Shown here: piece after piece, positions 15,881 to 24,664 of the stretch
Numbering within the stretch: position 1 is the stretch's first letter
Layout of the letters: the number at the start of each line of letters is the position of its first letter
Source: an uncultured Pelagibacteraceae bacterium
Lineage (GTDB): Bacteria > Pseudomonadota > Alphaproteobacteria > Pelagibacterales > Pelagibacteraceae
Direction of reading: 5' to 3'
DNA: 64,000 nt
NCBI GenBank assembly: GCA_902570695.1
Contig: CACFZE010000001.1
Span: forward strand, 237,692-301,691
Program-made: the position numbers and the translations under genes
Notes under the pieces: generated by a model
Databases searched by the model: none
What the model was told of the DNA's origin: nothing
The model's input: the letters and a program-made list of their open reading frames with translations, nothing else

Positions 15881-18549
15881 TAAATCATGTTCCTAAGTAC
15901 ATATTGTAAAATTCCACCATTTTTGTAATACTCTAATTCGTTCTTAGTATCTATTCTACTTAACATTTTAATTCTCTTGATATCTCCAGAGACATATTTG
16001 ATTTCAACATCAACTTCATCTCTAGGATCTATACCTTTTTCTAAGTCAATAATAGAAAATAGTTCTGAGCCATCTAATTTTAGTTTAGTTCTATTTATTC
16101 CATCTTTAAACTGTAATGGCAGTATACCCATTCCTATAAGATTTGATCTATGAATTCTCTCAAAACTTTCTGCAAAAACAGCTTTTACACCTAAAAGTTT
16201 AGTTCCTTTGGCCGCCCAATCTCTTGAAGAACCAGTTCCATACTCTTTACCACCAATTACAACTAAATCTGTACCTCTTTTTTTATATTCAACAACCGCA
16301 TCATAAACTGGCATTACTTTTTCCTCAGGGTACAACTTTGTAAAACCACCTTCAGTACCAGGAGCCATTTCATTTCTAATTCTTATATTAGCAAAAGTCC
16401 CTCTCATCATAACCTCATGATTGCCTCTTCTTGCTCCATAGGAATTATAGTCTTTAGGAAGAATTTGATGTTTCATAAAATATTCTCCAGTCGGACTATC
16501 TTTTTGAATTGATCCAGCAGGTGAAATATGATCAGTGGTAATACTATCACCTAATATTAATAGTGGTCTTGCATCCTTAATTTCTTTAAATCCTTCTGGT
16601 TTATCAGGAAGATTGTCGAAAAATGGAGGTTTTTTTACATATGTTGAATTATCTTCCCAATTATAAATATTGGTTTCATCTGTTTTAATTTTTTGCCATT
16701 GTTCTGGTCCTTGGGAAACATTTGAGTATCTTTTTATAAACATTTCTGCATTTAACGAATTTCTTAATGTTTCTTCTATTTCTTTGTTAGATGGCCATAT
16801 ATCTTTTAAAAAAACATCTTTACCATCTTTATCTATGCCTAACGGATCCTTATACATATCAAATCTCATAGTTCCTGCTATTGCATAAGCAACAACTAAT
16901 GGCGGAGATGCTAAATAGTTTGCTTTTATTAGAGGTGAAATTCTTCCTTCAAAGTTTCTGTTTCCAGATAAAACTGAAACAGCATAAATATTATTATTTT
17001 TTATTGAGTCTGATATGTTATCAGCTAATGGACCTGAATTACCAATACAAGTAGTGCATCCATAACCAACTAAATTAAATCCTAACTTATCTAAATAAAT
17101 ATTCAGCCCAGCTTTTTCTAAATAATCTGTAACTACTTGAGATCCAGGTGCTAAAGATGTTTTCACCCAGGGCTTAGTCATTAAACCTTTTTCAATTGCA
17201 TTTTTTGCAAGTAAACCTGCTCCAATTAGTACACTTGGATTAGAGGTATTAGTGCAAGAAGTGATTGCAGCAATTAAAACATCACCATCAGTTATTTTAA
17301 ATTCTTCTTTTTCAACATTATAAATATTTGGTTCTTCTTTTTTAGTAACTTCTGAAAACACTTTTTTAAAATTTGATGATGCATTAGTTAGCAAAACTTT
17401 ATCTTGGGGACGTTTTGGTCCTGAAATAGTCGGCACTATAGTTGACATATCTAAAGATAGAGTGTCTGTAAATTCTACATCTAAACTTGCCCAAAGTCCT
17501 TGTTCTTGAGCATACTGTTTTACAATTTCAACATTTTGATCATCTCTTCCTGAGAATTTTAAATATTTTAAAGTCTCGTCATCTATTGGGAAAAAACCAC
17601 AAGTTGCACCATACTCAGGTGCCATATTTGCTATGGTAGCCCTATCTGCTAAAGTCAGATTTTTTAGTCCTTCACCATAGAATTCGACAAACTTTCCCAC
17701 AACTCCTTTGTCTCTTAACATTTTAACTACAGTTAAAACAAGATCAGTTGCTGTTGTACCTTCTGGCATTTTTGATTTCATTTCAAACCCAATAACTTCA
17801 GGTATCAACATCGAAATAGGTTGACCTAACATTCCAGCTTCTGCTTCAATTCCTCCTACGCCCCACCCCAAAACCGATAGGCCGTTTACCATAGTTGTAT
17901 GACTGTCTGTTCCAACTAAAGTATCTGGAAATATATATTCTTCACCTTTATATTTTTCATTCCAAACAACTTTTGAAAGGTATTCCAGGTTGACTTGATG
18001 ACATATTCCAGTTCCCGGTGGTACTATTCTAAAATTATTGAATGCTTGTTGCCCCCATTTAAGAAAAGAATATCTTTCAGCATTCCGATTAAATTCAATA
18101 TCAACATTTTCTTTTAATGAATTTTTATTTGCAAATTTATCTACTTGTACAGAGTGATCAATTACCAAATCAACCGATGATAATGGATTGATAGTGCTTG
18201 GATCTTTATTTTTTTCTTTTACAGCCTCTCTCATTGCAGCTAAATCTGCAACCGCAGGAATTCCAGTATAATCTTGAAGTAAAACTCTCGCAGGCCTATA
18301 TGCAATTTCTGTATTAGAACTTTTAGATTTTAACCAATCTTTAATAGCTTCAATTTGATTTTTATTAACCGTTATATCGTCCTCAAATCTTAACAAATTC
18401 TCAAGTAAGACCTTCAATGATTTTGGAAGCTTTGATATACCTGCTAAACCATTTTTCTCAGCCTCTTTCAGTGAGTAAAAATTATAACTTTTGCCGTTAA
18501 CTGAAATTTTAGTTAACGAATTGAACGAGTTTTTGTCTCCTGGTTTCAT
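15880..18549 (-). CDS. acnA: aconitate hydratase A
   Basis: This is an 889-residue aconitase of the AcnA/IRP type, catalysing citrate to isocitrate in the TCA cycle. Family motifs include LVGTDSHTTMVNGLSVLGWG, AAITSCTNTSNPSVL (first cluster Cys), VGYGCTTCIGNSG (the other two [4Fe-4S] Cys) and GGKEYGTGSSRDWAAKG in the swivel domain. The open frame extends 21 codons upstream to 18612, but that extension lies inside the preceding RhtB-like gene and looks unrelated to aconitase. The ATG at 18549 (MKPGDKNSFNS) is the natural start. It is co-transcribed with the genes on either side. Confidence 0.96.
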   Translation of the reverse strand: MKPGDKNSFNSLTKISVNGKSYNFYSLKEAEKNGLAGISKLPKSLKVLLENLLRFEDDITVNKNQIEAIKDWLKSKSSNTEIAYRPARVLLQDYTGIPAVADLAAMREAVKEKNKDPSTINPLSSVDLVIDHSVQVDKFANKNSLKENVDIEFNRNAERYSFLKWGQQAFNNFRIVPPGTGICHQVNLEYLSKVVWNEKYKGEEYIFPDTLVGTDSHTTMVNGLSVLGWGVGGIEAEAGMLGQPISMLIPEVIGFEMKSKMPEGTTATDLVLTVVKMLRDKGVVGKFVEFYGEGLKNLTLADRATIANMAPEYGATCGFFPIDDETLKYLKFSGRDDQNVEIVKQYAQEQGLWASLDVEFTDTLSLDMSTIVPTISGPKRPQDKVLLTNASSNFKKVFSEVTKKEEPNIYNVEKEEFKITDGDVLIAAITSCTNTSNPSVLIGAGLLAKNAIEKGLMTKPWVKTSLAPGSQVVTDYLEKAGLNIYLDKLGFNLVGYGCTTCIGNSGPLADNISDSIKNNNIYAVSVLSGNRNFEGRISPLIKANYLASPPLVVAYAIAGTMRFDMYKDPLGIDKDGKDVFLKDIWPSNKEIEETLRNSLNAEMFIKRYSNVSQGPEQWQKIKTDETNIYNWEDNSTYVKKPPFFDNLPDKPEGFKEIKDARPLLILGDSITTDHISPAGSIQKDSPTGEYFMKHQILPKDYNSYGARRGNHEVMMRGTFANIRIRNEMAPGTEGGFTKLYPEEKVMPVYDAVVEYKKRGTDLVVIGGKEYGTGSSRDWAAKGTKLLGVKAVFAESFERIHRSNLIGMGILPLQFKDGINRTKLKLDGSELFSIIDLEKGIDPRDEVDVEIKYVSGDIKRIKMLSRIDTKNELEYYKNGGILQYVLRNMI

Positions 18550-18551
18550 AT

Positions 18552-19142
18552 TTAATAATAAAATGTAGCTATGCAGCCTAATAAAAGCGCTGACATAACA
18601 TAATTGAACCATTTAATAAATTTCTCATTTGTCGCGAATTTTCTCATAAATTTACCAATTAAAGTCCAAAATAAGATGCTAAATATAGCAAAAAAAAAGG
18701 CAGAAGTTAGGAGCCAGAAGGAATAAATAAAAAAGTTATCTCCAGATTCGATATAAGTTGATACTGCAATAATTGCAACGATTACTCCTTTAGGATTTAA
18801 GAATTGAAAAAGAAATGTTTCTATAAATTTTACAGGTTCAAGTTTTTCTTTTTGATTTGATGATTTAGAAAATGAAATTCTGTAAGCCAAGTAAACTAGA
18901 AATGCAGAGCCTGTAAAAACTAAAATTTTTTGAATTATTGGATATAATTTAAAAATATTAATTAGCCCAAAATTGACTAAAGATAACATTGAAGTAAAAC
19001 CAAATATAACACCTAACATTAGAGGTATAGTTTTTTTTACTCCATGATTAAAACCTGAATGAGATGCAACAATATTATTTGGGCCAGGTGAGCAACTGGT
19101 AACAAAAAAAAATAAACTTAACGATAAAAATTCTGGATGCAT
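18552..19142 (-). CDS. LysE/RhtB-family amino-acid exporter
   Basis: The 196-residue membrane protein has about six hydrophobic segments and the LysE/RhtB signature near the N-terminus (SCSPGPNNIVASHSGFNHGVK). The family exports amino acids such as lysine, threonine or homoserine lactone; the substrate here is unknown. FLNPKGVIVAIIAVSTYI is the usual conserved central motif. It starts at the base adjacent to the csaA-like stop and ends two bases before the acnA start, so it is embedded in the operon. Confidence 0.88.
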   Translation of the reverse strand: MHPEFLSLSLFFFVTSCSPGPNNIVASHSGFNHGVKKTIPLMLGVIFGFTSMLSLVNFGLINIFKLYPIIQKILVFTGSAFLVYLAYRISFSKSSNQKEKLEPVKFIETFLFQFLNPKGVIVAIIAVSTYIESGDNFFIYSFWLLTSAFFFAIFSILFWTLIGKFMRKFATNEKFIKWFNYVMSALLLGCIATFYY

Positions 19143-19484
19143 TTAAGCAATCGGTAATCCATTCTCTGCTTCTTGAGATGGATGAACTAAAGTTACTCTA
19201 CCCTCTGCATCTATAGCTCCAAGAATTAATACTTGCGAAACAACTCCTGCAATATTTTTTTCTGCAAAATTACAAACACCGATTACTTGTTTTCCTTTAA
19301 GATTCTCTTCATTATAATAATGAGTAATTTGAGCTGAAGATTGTTTTATCCCTATCTTTTCTCCAAAATCAACTTCTACAACTAATGAAGGTTTTCTTGC
19401 TTTTTCATTTTTTCTTACAGAAATAATTGTTCCCAATCTAATATCTACTTTATCAAAATCTTCATACGTAATTTGTTCTTTCAT
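19143..19484 (-). CDS. csaA: CsaA-like tRNA-binding domain protein
   Basis: The 113-residue protein is a single OB-fold tRNA-binding domain of the CsaA/Trbp111/EMAP type. Motifs are DFDKVDIRLGTIISVRKNEKA at the start (exactly family-like), VVEVDFGEKIGIKQSSAQI, and VIGVCNFAEKNIAGVVSQVL. CsaA has been described as a chaperone with export-related activity in Bacillus and binds tRNA-like structures. It leads the eight-gene minus-strand run to yjbQ. Its start codon is only 25 bases from the divergent deacetylase start. Confidence 0.9.
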   Translation of the reverse strand: MKEQITYEDFDKVDIRLGTIISVRKNEKARKPSLVVEVDFGEKIGIKQSSAQITHYYNEENLKGKQVIGVCNFAEKNIAGVVSQVLILGAIDAEGRVTLVHPSQEAENGLPIA

Positions 19485-19500
19485 AAATTTAATATATAAT
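19473..19500 (+). promoter_or_regulatory. putative sigma70 promoter giving a near-leaderless deacetylase mRNA
   Basis: A perfect TATAAT lies at 19495-19500, with a weak -35 (TTGTTC, 19473-19478) at a 16-base spacing inside csaA. The ATG of the deacetylase starts 9 bases after the -10, so transcription would begin within about 3 bases of the start codon. No Shine-Dalgarno sequence is visible. Consensus match only. Confidence 0.4.
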
Positions 19501-19509
19501 GATTTGTAA

Positions 19510-20697
19510 ATGAGTACAGAAAATAATCCTGATAAAATTTATAAAGATTCGATACGAATATTGACAGATTTGATTGCTTTCAAAACTATTTCTGGAAACG
19601 ATAATAATAGTCTCATTAATTATTGTGATGATATTTTAAAAAATTTAGGAGCAACTTCATTTAGAATTTTTGATGGTGATAAAAAAAGAGTTAATCTTTT
19701 TGCTTCTTTAAAATCTAAAAATGGAAATGGTAAAAAACCTATTATTCTTTCAGGTCATACAGATGTAGTCCCGGTTTCAAAAGGCTGGTCTACCGATCCA
19801 TTTGTTGCAACTATAAAAAATGAGAAATTATTTGGGAGAGGTTCTTGTGATATGAAAGGTTTTATTGCATGTGCTCTAGCATATGCTCCTGTATTTAAAG
19901 AAAATAATTTAGATAGAGACATTCACTTTTCATTTACATTCGATGAAGAAACTGCATGCATTGGTGCACCATTATTAATAAAAGAATTAAAAAAAAGAGA
20001 TATTAAAGATGGAATTTGCATTATTGGTGAACCAACCAATATGAAAATCATTGATGCCCATAAAGGTATGAATGAATATACAGTTCACTTTGGAGGTTTA
20101 GCTGGTCATAGTTCTAAACCAGGCCAGGGTGTTAATGCAGTTGAATATGCATCGAGATATGTAAATAAATTATTAGAAATTAGATCAAAGCTAAAAGAAA
20201 GAGCTCCTAAAGATTGTATATTTAATCCACCATATTCTACATTATCAGTTGGTGGAGTTTCAGGTGGTATAGCTCATAATGTTATCGCTGATAAATGTAA
20301 AGTTGAATGGGAAACTAGACCAGTGGTAAGAGAAGATGGAGATTTTGTAAATCAAATAATAGACGATTATGTTGATAAAGAATTATTGCCAGAAATGAAA
20401 AAAGTTTTTTCAGATGCTTATATTAAAAAAGAAATTATAGGCGAAGTAGTTGGATTTAATAGATTGAACGATTCTGAGGCTTGTGAATTTGTTTCTAGTA
20501 TAACTGGTGACAATTCAAGAGAAGCTGTTTCATTTGGAACAGAGGCTGGACTCTTTCAAGAAGTTGGTATTAGCACTGTAGTTTGCGGACCAGGCTCGAT
20601 TGAACAGGCTCATAAAATTGATGAATATATAGAACTTAATGAATTAAAGAAATGTCTAGACTTTTTAAAAGGTGTAAAAGATAAATCTATAAATTAA
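19510..20697 (+). CDS. argE: M20-family deacetylase, acetylornithine deacetylase-like
   Basis: The 395-residue protein is an M20 metallopeptidase-family amidohydrolase. The first metal His motif is ILSGHTDVVPVSKGWSTDPF, followed by GRGSCDMKGFIACALAYAP with the bridging Asp, and the catalytic Glu in FDEETACIGAPLL. These match acetylornithine deacetylase (ArgE), which yields ornithine from N-acetylornithine. Substrate could also be another N-acyl diamino acid. It faces a convergent aldehyde dehydrogenase gene with a 4-base overlap at the stop codons. Its neighbours are an agmatinase-family and an aldehyde dehydrogenase gene, so a role in arginine/polyamine-type nitrogen metabolism is plausible. 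Confidence 0.82.
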   Translation: MSTENNPDKIYKDSIRILTDLIAFKTISGNDNNSLINYCDDILKNLGATSFRIFDGDKKRVNLFASLKSKNGNGKKPIILSGHTDVVPVSKGWSTDPFVATIKNEKLFGRGSCDMKGFIACALAYAPVFKENNLDRDIHFSFTFDEETACIGAPLLIKELKKRDIKDGICIIGEPTNMKIIDAHKGMNEYTVHFGGLAGHSSKPGQGVNAVEYASRYVNKLLEIRSKLKERAPKDCIFNPPYSTLSVGGVSGGIAHNVIADKCKVEWETRPVVREDGDFVNQIIDDYVDKELLPEMKKVFSDAYIKKEIIGEVVGFNRLNDSEACEFVSSITGDNSREAVSFGTEAGLFQEVGISTVVCGPGSIEQAHKIDEYIELNELKKCLDFLKGVKDKSIN

Positions 20698-22127
20698 TTC
20701 CAACCACCTACAGATTTGACTTCTAAAAATTCAAGCAATCCCTCTTTACCTGCTTCCCTTCCAATTCCAGAGTGTTTGAAACCTCCAAAAGGTGCATCAA
20801 CTGCAATACCAGCACCATTTACATCAACCATTCCAGATCTAAGTTTTCTGGCAACTCTTTGTACTTTTTCCTTATCTTGAGTTTGAATATAGTTTGTTAA
20901 TCCATAATCAGTATCATTTGCGATTTTAATAGCCTCTTCTTCAGTTTCAAATGGAATAACAGATAAAACAGGACCAAATATTTCTGTTCTTGCAATTTCC
21001 ATTTCATTTTTTACATCTGCAAAAACTGTTGGTTTTACATAATAACCATCATTTAATCCGTTTGGTTTTCCAATTCCACCTGCAACTAATTTTGCTCCTT
21101 CATCTATTCCTTTTTGAATTAAGCCTTGAATTTTATTGAATTGAGTTTCAGAAATTACAGGACCAATATGCTCTCCATTTTTATTTGGATCATCTACTTT
21201 AAATTCATTTGCGTATTTTCTCAGTCTTTCTATCGCTTCATTATATATTGATTTTTCAACAAGCATTCTTGTAGGAGCATTACATGATTGTCCTGAATTT
21301 CTAAAACATCTAAATGCACCTCTTTCAATTGCTTCAGCATCAGCATCTTCAAATATAATATTTGCACCTTTTCCTCCTAGTTCCAAACTTACTCTTTTGA
21401 AGTCCTTTGCAGCATTTTGAGAAATTAAAGCCCCTGCTCTTGTAGAGCCAGTGAATGAAATCATATTAACATCTGGGTGACTTGTTAATGCATCTCCAGT
21501 TATTGCCCCATCTCCATTTACTAAATTAAAAACACCTTTTGGAAATTTTGCTTCATCTATTAACTCAGCTATAATCATTGCCGATAAGGGTGCTAGTTCT
21601 GAAGGTTTTAAAATCATAGTACAACCAGAGGCCAATGCAGGAATGACTTTTAAAGTAACTTGATTTATTGGCCAGTTCCACGGTGTTATCAATGCACACA
21701 CACCTTTAGGCTCGTATATTATTCTTTGATTTTTTGCATGATCTCCCAAAGGTTTTTCGAATTCAAATTCTTTTAGATAACGAATAAATGATTTTGTATG
21801 ACTTGCGCCAGTTCCTGTTTGTAGTTTTGAAGCAAAGTCCTTTGGTGCTCCCATCTCTTGAATAATTGCATCTGTAATATCATTCCATCTTTTTTTATAT
21901 AATGAATAAAATACTTCTAATAATGACAATCTTTCTTCTTTAGAGGTAAATCCCCAAGTTTTAAATGCTTCTTTAGCTGCTAAAACTGCATCATTAATGT
22001 CTTCCTTGCTGCCTAAAGAAATTACTGCACAATTTTTTTCTGTTGCTGGATTTATGACCTCAATATCTTTTGGGTTTTTTGGAGGAACCCATGAACCATT
22101 AATATAAAAATTTCTCTTTTCAATCAT
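20694..22127 (-). CDS. NAD(P)-dependent aldehyde dehydrogenase
   Basis: This is a 477-residue aldehyde dehydrogenase-superfamily enzyme. Motifs are LITPWNWPINQVTLKV (cofactor), FTGSTRAGALISQNAA, the catalytic Glu in VSLELGGKGANIIFED and the catalytic Cys in FRNSGQSCNAPTRMLVEK. It oxidises an aldehyde to the acid; the precise substrate is not readable from sequence. It is a close paralogue of the enzyme at 46546-47979, sharing the N-terminal FYINGSWVPP/FYINGKWVEP signature. It lies 20 bases downstream of the agmatinase-family gene, suggesting it could oxidise an aminoaldehyde formed in guanidino or polyamine breakdown. Confidence 0.9.
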   Translation of the reverse strand: MIEKRNFYINGSWVPPKNPKDIEVINPATEKNCAVISLGSKEDINDAVLAAKEAFKTWGFTSKEERLSLLEVFYSLYKKRWNDITDAIIQEMGAPKDFASKLQTGTGASHTKSFIRYLKEFEFEKPLGDHAKNQRIIYEPKGVCALITPWNWPINQVTLKVIPALASGCTMILKPSELAPLSAMIIAELIDEAKFPKGVFNLVNGDGAITGDALTSHPDVNMISFTGSTRAGALISQNAAKDFKRVSLELGGKGANIIFEDADAEAIERGAFRCFRNSGQSCNAPTRMLVEKSIYNEAIERLRKYANEFKVDDPNKNGEHIGPVISETQFNKIQGLIQKGIDEGAKLVAGGIGKPNGLNDGYYVKPTVFADVKNEMEIARTEIFGPVLSVIPFETEEEAIKIANDTDYGLTNYIQTQDKEKVQRVARKLRSGMVDVNGAGIAVDAPFGGFKHSGIGREAGKEGLLEFLEVKSVGGWN

Positions 22128-22147
22128 GCGCGCAAATTATCCTTTCT

Positions 22148-23101
22148 TCATGATTTTGCAAATAAATTTGTTAATTCATAAACAATTGTTGCTGCAGCTA
22201 GAGAGGTGACTTCTGCATGGTCATAAGCAGGCGCAACTTCTACTACATCTGCAGAAATCAAATTTAAACCTGATAAACCCCTAAGGACATTTACCATTTC
22301 TCTTGTGGTCATTCCTGCAATTTCAGGTGTTCCTGTGCCTGGCGCAAATGCTGGATCTAATACATCAATATCAATGGACAGATATAATGCATTATCACCT
22401 ACTCTATTTTTTATTCTTTCAACAATTTTATCAATTCCTTCTGTTTGAAATTCATCACAATGAATAATTTTAAATCCAAAGCTTTCATCATTTTTTATAT
22501 CATCTCTGCTATAAAGTGGACCTCTTATACCTACATGCATAGAAGCGTCATCTAAAAATAAATTTTCCTCACGAGCTCTTCTAAATGGAGTGCCGTGGGT
22601 ATATGGTGCTCCAAAGTAGGTATCCCAGGTATCTAAATGGGCATCAAAATGAACAAGTGATACAGGTCCATTATTCTTTTTATTGGCTGCCCTAAGTAAA
22701 GGCACAGCAATTGTGTGATCTCCCCCAAGGCTTATTATTCCTCCAACTTTATTTAATAAATTGGTTGCTCCTACTTCAATTTGTTTGATGGCTTCATCAA
22801 TATTAAATGGATTGCAAGTAACGTCACCTGCATCTGCAACTTGTTGTACTTTGAATGGTTCTACATCATAATTAGGATGATAATTAGTCCTTAAATGTCT
22901 AGATGCTTGTCTAATACTTTGTGGGCCAAATCTTGCACCTGGTCTATAACTTGTTCCTGAATCAAATGGAACTCCGACAATAGCAACATCACAACTTTCT
23001 ACATCTCTTAGCTCAGGTAATCTTGCAAATGTAGAAGGGCCCGCATATCTTGGTACTTCTGTGCCACTAACAGGCTGAATAGGTTTTTTAGACTTTGTCA
23101 T
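22148..23101 (-). CDS. speB: agmatinase-family ureohydrolase
   Basis: The 317-residue protein is a ureohydrolase (arginase/agmatinase/guanidinobutyrase family) with the full binuclear manganese set: GGDHTIAVPLL, LVHFDAHLDTWDTY and LSIDIDVLDPAFAPGTGTPE. It hydrolyses a guanidino compound to an amine and urea. N-terminal FDSGTSYRPGARFGPQSIR is typical of agmatinases, but guanidinobutyrate or guanidinopropionate are realistic alternatives because specificity varies in this family. It overlaps a 44-residue upstream gene by ATGA and precedes an aldehyde dehydrogenase, suggesting a two-step route from a guanidino amine. Confidence 0.9.
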   Translation of the reverse strand: MTKSKKPIQPVSGTEVPRYAGPSTFARLPELRDVESCDVAIVGVPFDSGTSYRPGARFGPQSIRQASRHLRTNYHPNYDVEPFKVQQVADAGDVTCNPFNIDEAIKQIEVGATNLLNKVGGIISLGGDHTIAVPLLRAANKKNNGPVSLVHFDAHLDTWDTYFGAPYTHGTPFRRAREENLFLDDASMHVGIRGPLYSRDDIKNDESFGFKIIHCDEFQTEGIDKIVERIKNRVGDNALYLSIDIDVLDPAFAPGTGTPEIAGMTTREMVNVLRGLSGLNLISADVVEVAPAYDHAEVTSLAAATIVYELTNLFAKS

Positions 23102-23232
23102 TTTAGTAATAAGAATATTATTAGAATGATCCAGAAAAAGGGATAATAGAAATATATGTATTTTTTTGCAAACATCTTAGGCACTGACTCATGATCTCTA
23201 TTAATTTTTTTTTTTCTTTTTCTTTTTTTCAT
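23098..23232 (-). CDS. small basic membrane protein (44 residues) coupled to the agmatinase gene
   Basis: This short ORF starts at an ATG at 23232 and stops with TGA overlapping the agmatinase ATG (ATGA). The product begins with a poly-basic head (MKKRKRKKKINRDHESV) and ends in one hydrophobic helix (FYYPFFWIILIIFLLLK). The A-run coding for the Lys stretch makes it prone to frameshift error, but the frame reads cleanly. The stop/start overlap is the main support. I do not recognise it. It could be a translational-coupling leader peptide or a small membrane protein. Confidence 0.55.
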   Translation of the reverse strand: MKKRKRKKKINRDHESVPKMFAKKYIYFYYPFFWIILIIFLLLK

Positions 23233-23284
23233 TAAATAAATCCTATCACATTCATATTATATCTAATATCATCAAATTATTAAA

Positions 23285-24016
23285 ATGAGATACATTATAT
23301 TAATTTTTCTATTATTTTTTAATTTTTCTTATGTAAATGCAGATGCAATATATAATTTGATTAAAATTCCTAATTTAGAAGTTCATAAGGTTGATAATTT
23401 AAATGGTATCAAATATTTGGTATCGAAAAAAGGTTTTGTAATAGGTGATACAAATAATATTAAATGTAACGGTATAAATAATAGTGATTTGGATCGTGAA
23501 TTTAATACAATTCAAAATAATCTGAGGGATTATAACTCAAATTTCTTAAGGAAAATAAATTTGAGATTTGTAGTTCTATGCAAAAACTTAGAAATTTCAG
23601 GCATTAATACAGGAGGTATACCAGATAATAAATTCAGGACTTTAATCTTAGACTTAACTTTTAACCAAAATTATTTCGAAAGAATGATCCATCATGAAAT
23701 ATTTCATATGATTGATAACAGTTTTCCCGAGCTTTTTGAAAAAAATAAGTGGAGCGAACTCAATAATAAAGATTTTTCATACGCAGAATGTTCTACATGT
23801 ACTGACTTATTAGGTTTAGATTTAGATATTACAAAAGGATTTTTAACAAAATATTCAATGAGCACAGCTGAAGAAGATATGGCTGAAATTTATTCATTAT
23901 TAAAAACTAATTTTAGAGAAATAGATTTATTAATTAAAAAAGATAATATTTTAACTAAGAAGAAAAATTTCTTAATTAATGGCCTTAAAGAAATAGATGA
24001 AAAGTTTATTTTTTGA
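23285..24016 (+). CDS. secreted putative zinc metallopeptidase
   Basis: The 243-residue protein starts with a signal peptide (YIILIFLLFFNFSYVNADA, cleavage after about residue 19). The central motif MIHHEIFHMIDNSF contains HExxH (HEIFH), and AEEDMAEIYSLLK about 55 residues later offers a downstream Glu ligand, as in gluzincin-like peptidases. Two cysteines (AECSTCTD) sit between them. The product is probably periplasmic or extracellular. I cannot place it in a named peptidase family. It runs directly into the cyclophilin gene (no spacer), so the pair probably acts in the cell envelope. Confidence 0.7.
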   Translation: MRYIILIFLLFFNFSYVNADAIYNLIKIPNLEVHKVDNLNGIKYLVSKKGFVIGDTNNIKCNGINNSDLDREFNTIQNNLRDYNSNFLRKINLRFVVLCKNLEISGINTGGIPDNKFRTLILDLTFNQNYFERMIHHEIFHMIDNSFPELFEKNKWSELNNKDFSYAECSTCTDLLGLDLDITKGFLTKYSMSTAEEDMAEIYSLLKTNFREIDLLIKKDNILTKKKNFLINGLKEIDEKFIF

Positions 24017-24664
24017 ATGATAAAAAAAATTAAACCATCGCTATCTGAAAAAATATTATTTATTTTTCTAATTCTGCTTATTATTTTAACTTTAGGCTCA
24101 TTTTATCTATTAAATAATAAATGTCTTTTTGTAAAAAAAATTGATTTAAATAACTTTAAATTTAAAGATAAACAAAATATTGCAATTATGGAAGTTGAAT
24201 GCGGTAAAGTTCTGATAGAGTTAGACCCAAACATTTCACCAAAAGCTGTAAATCGATTTAAGAAGTTAGTAAATAAAGGTTCCTATAATGGTTCAGCTTT
24301 TTATCGAGTAATAGAAAATACTTTAATACAAGCTGGAGATATTGAATATGGAAATATATCTAATATAAATTATTCTAAAGTAGGAACTGGTAAGTCTGGT
24401 TTAGGAACAATTAAATCTGAGCTCAGTGATAATTTTTTATTTAATGCTGGTTCTGTTGCTTTTGCTAGAAAAGAAAAGTTCGATACAGAAGACAGTGAAT
24501 TTTTTATCACTTTAATTGATATTCCAATATATCAAGGTGAATATACTCCAATTGGAAGGGTGATTGCTGGGATAGACTCTTTAAAAAAAATTAAAGTAGG
24601 AAATAAATCAACTTATGTATTAAAACCTGATTATATTAAAAGTCTGAAGTTATTAGTTAACTAG
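24017..24664 (+). CDS. membrane-anchored cyclophilin-type peptidyl-prolyl isomerase
   Basis: The 215-residue protein has an N-terminal membrane anchor (ILFIFLILLIILTLGSFYLL) followed by a cyclophilin domain: AIMEVECGKVLIELDPNIS, FKKLVNKGSYNGSAFYRVIE and GSVAFARKEKFDTEDSEFFI, matching the conserved YDGxxFHRVI and SQFFI regions. It catalyses prolyl cis-trans isomerisation, presumably in the periplasm. Active-site residues are degenerate compared with PpiA (YRVIENTLIQAGD instead of HRVIPGFMIQGGD) but recognisable. It overlaps the convergent FadN-like gene by 12 bases. Confidence 0.85.
   Translation: MIKKIKPSLSEKILFIFLILLIILTLGSFYLLNNKCLFVKKIDLNNFKFKDKQNIAIMEVECGKVLIELDPNISPKAVNRFKKLVNKGSYNGSAFYRVIENTLIQAGDIEYGNISNINYSKVGTGKSGLGTIKSELSDNFLFNAGSVAFARKEKFDTEDSEFFITLIDIPIYQGEYTPIGRVIAGIDSLKKIKVGNKSTYVLKPDYIKSLKLLVN

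Noticed and set aside
18550..18612. 21-codon upstream extension of the aconitase reading frame
   Set aside because: It lies inside the preceding RhtB-like gene and has no aconitase-like sequence; the ATG at 18549 starts the family-like N-terminus.
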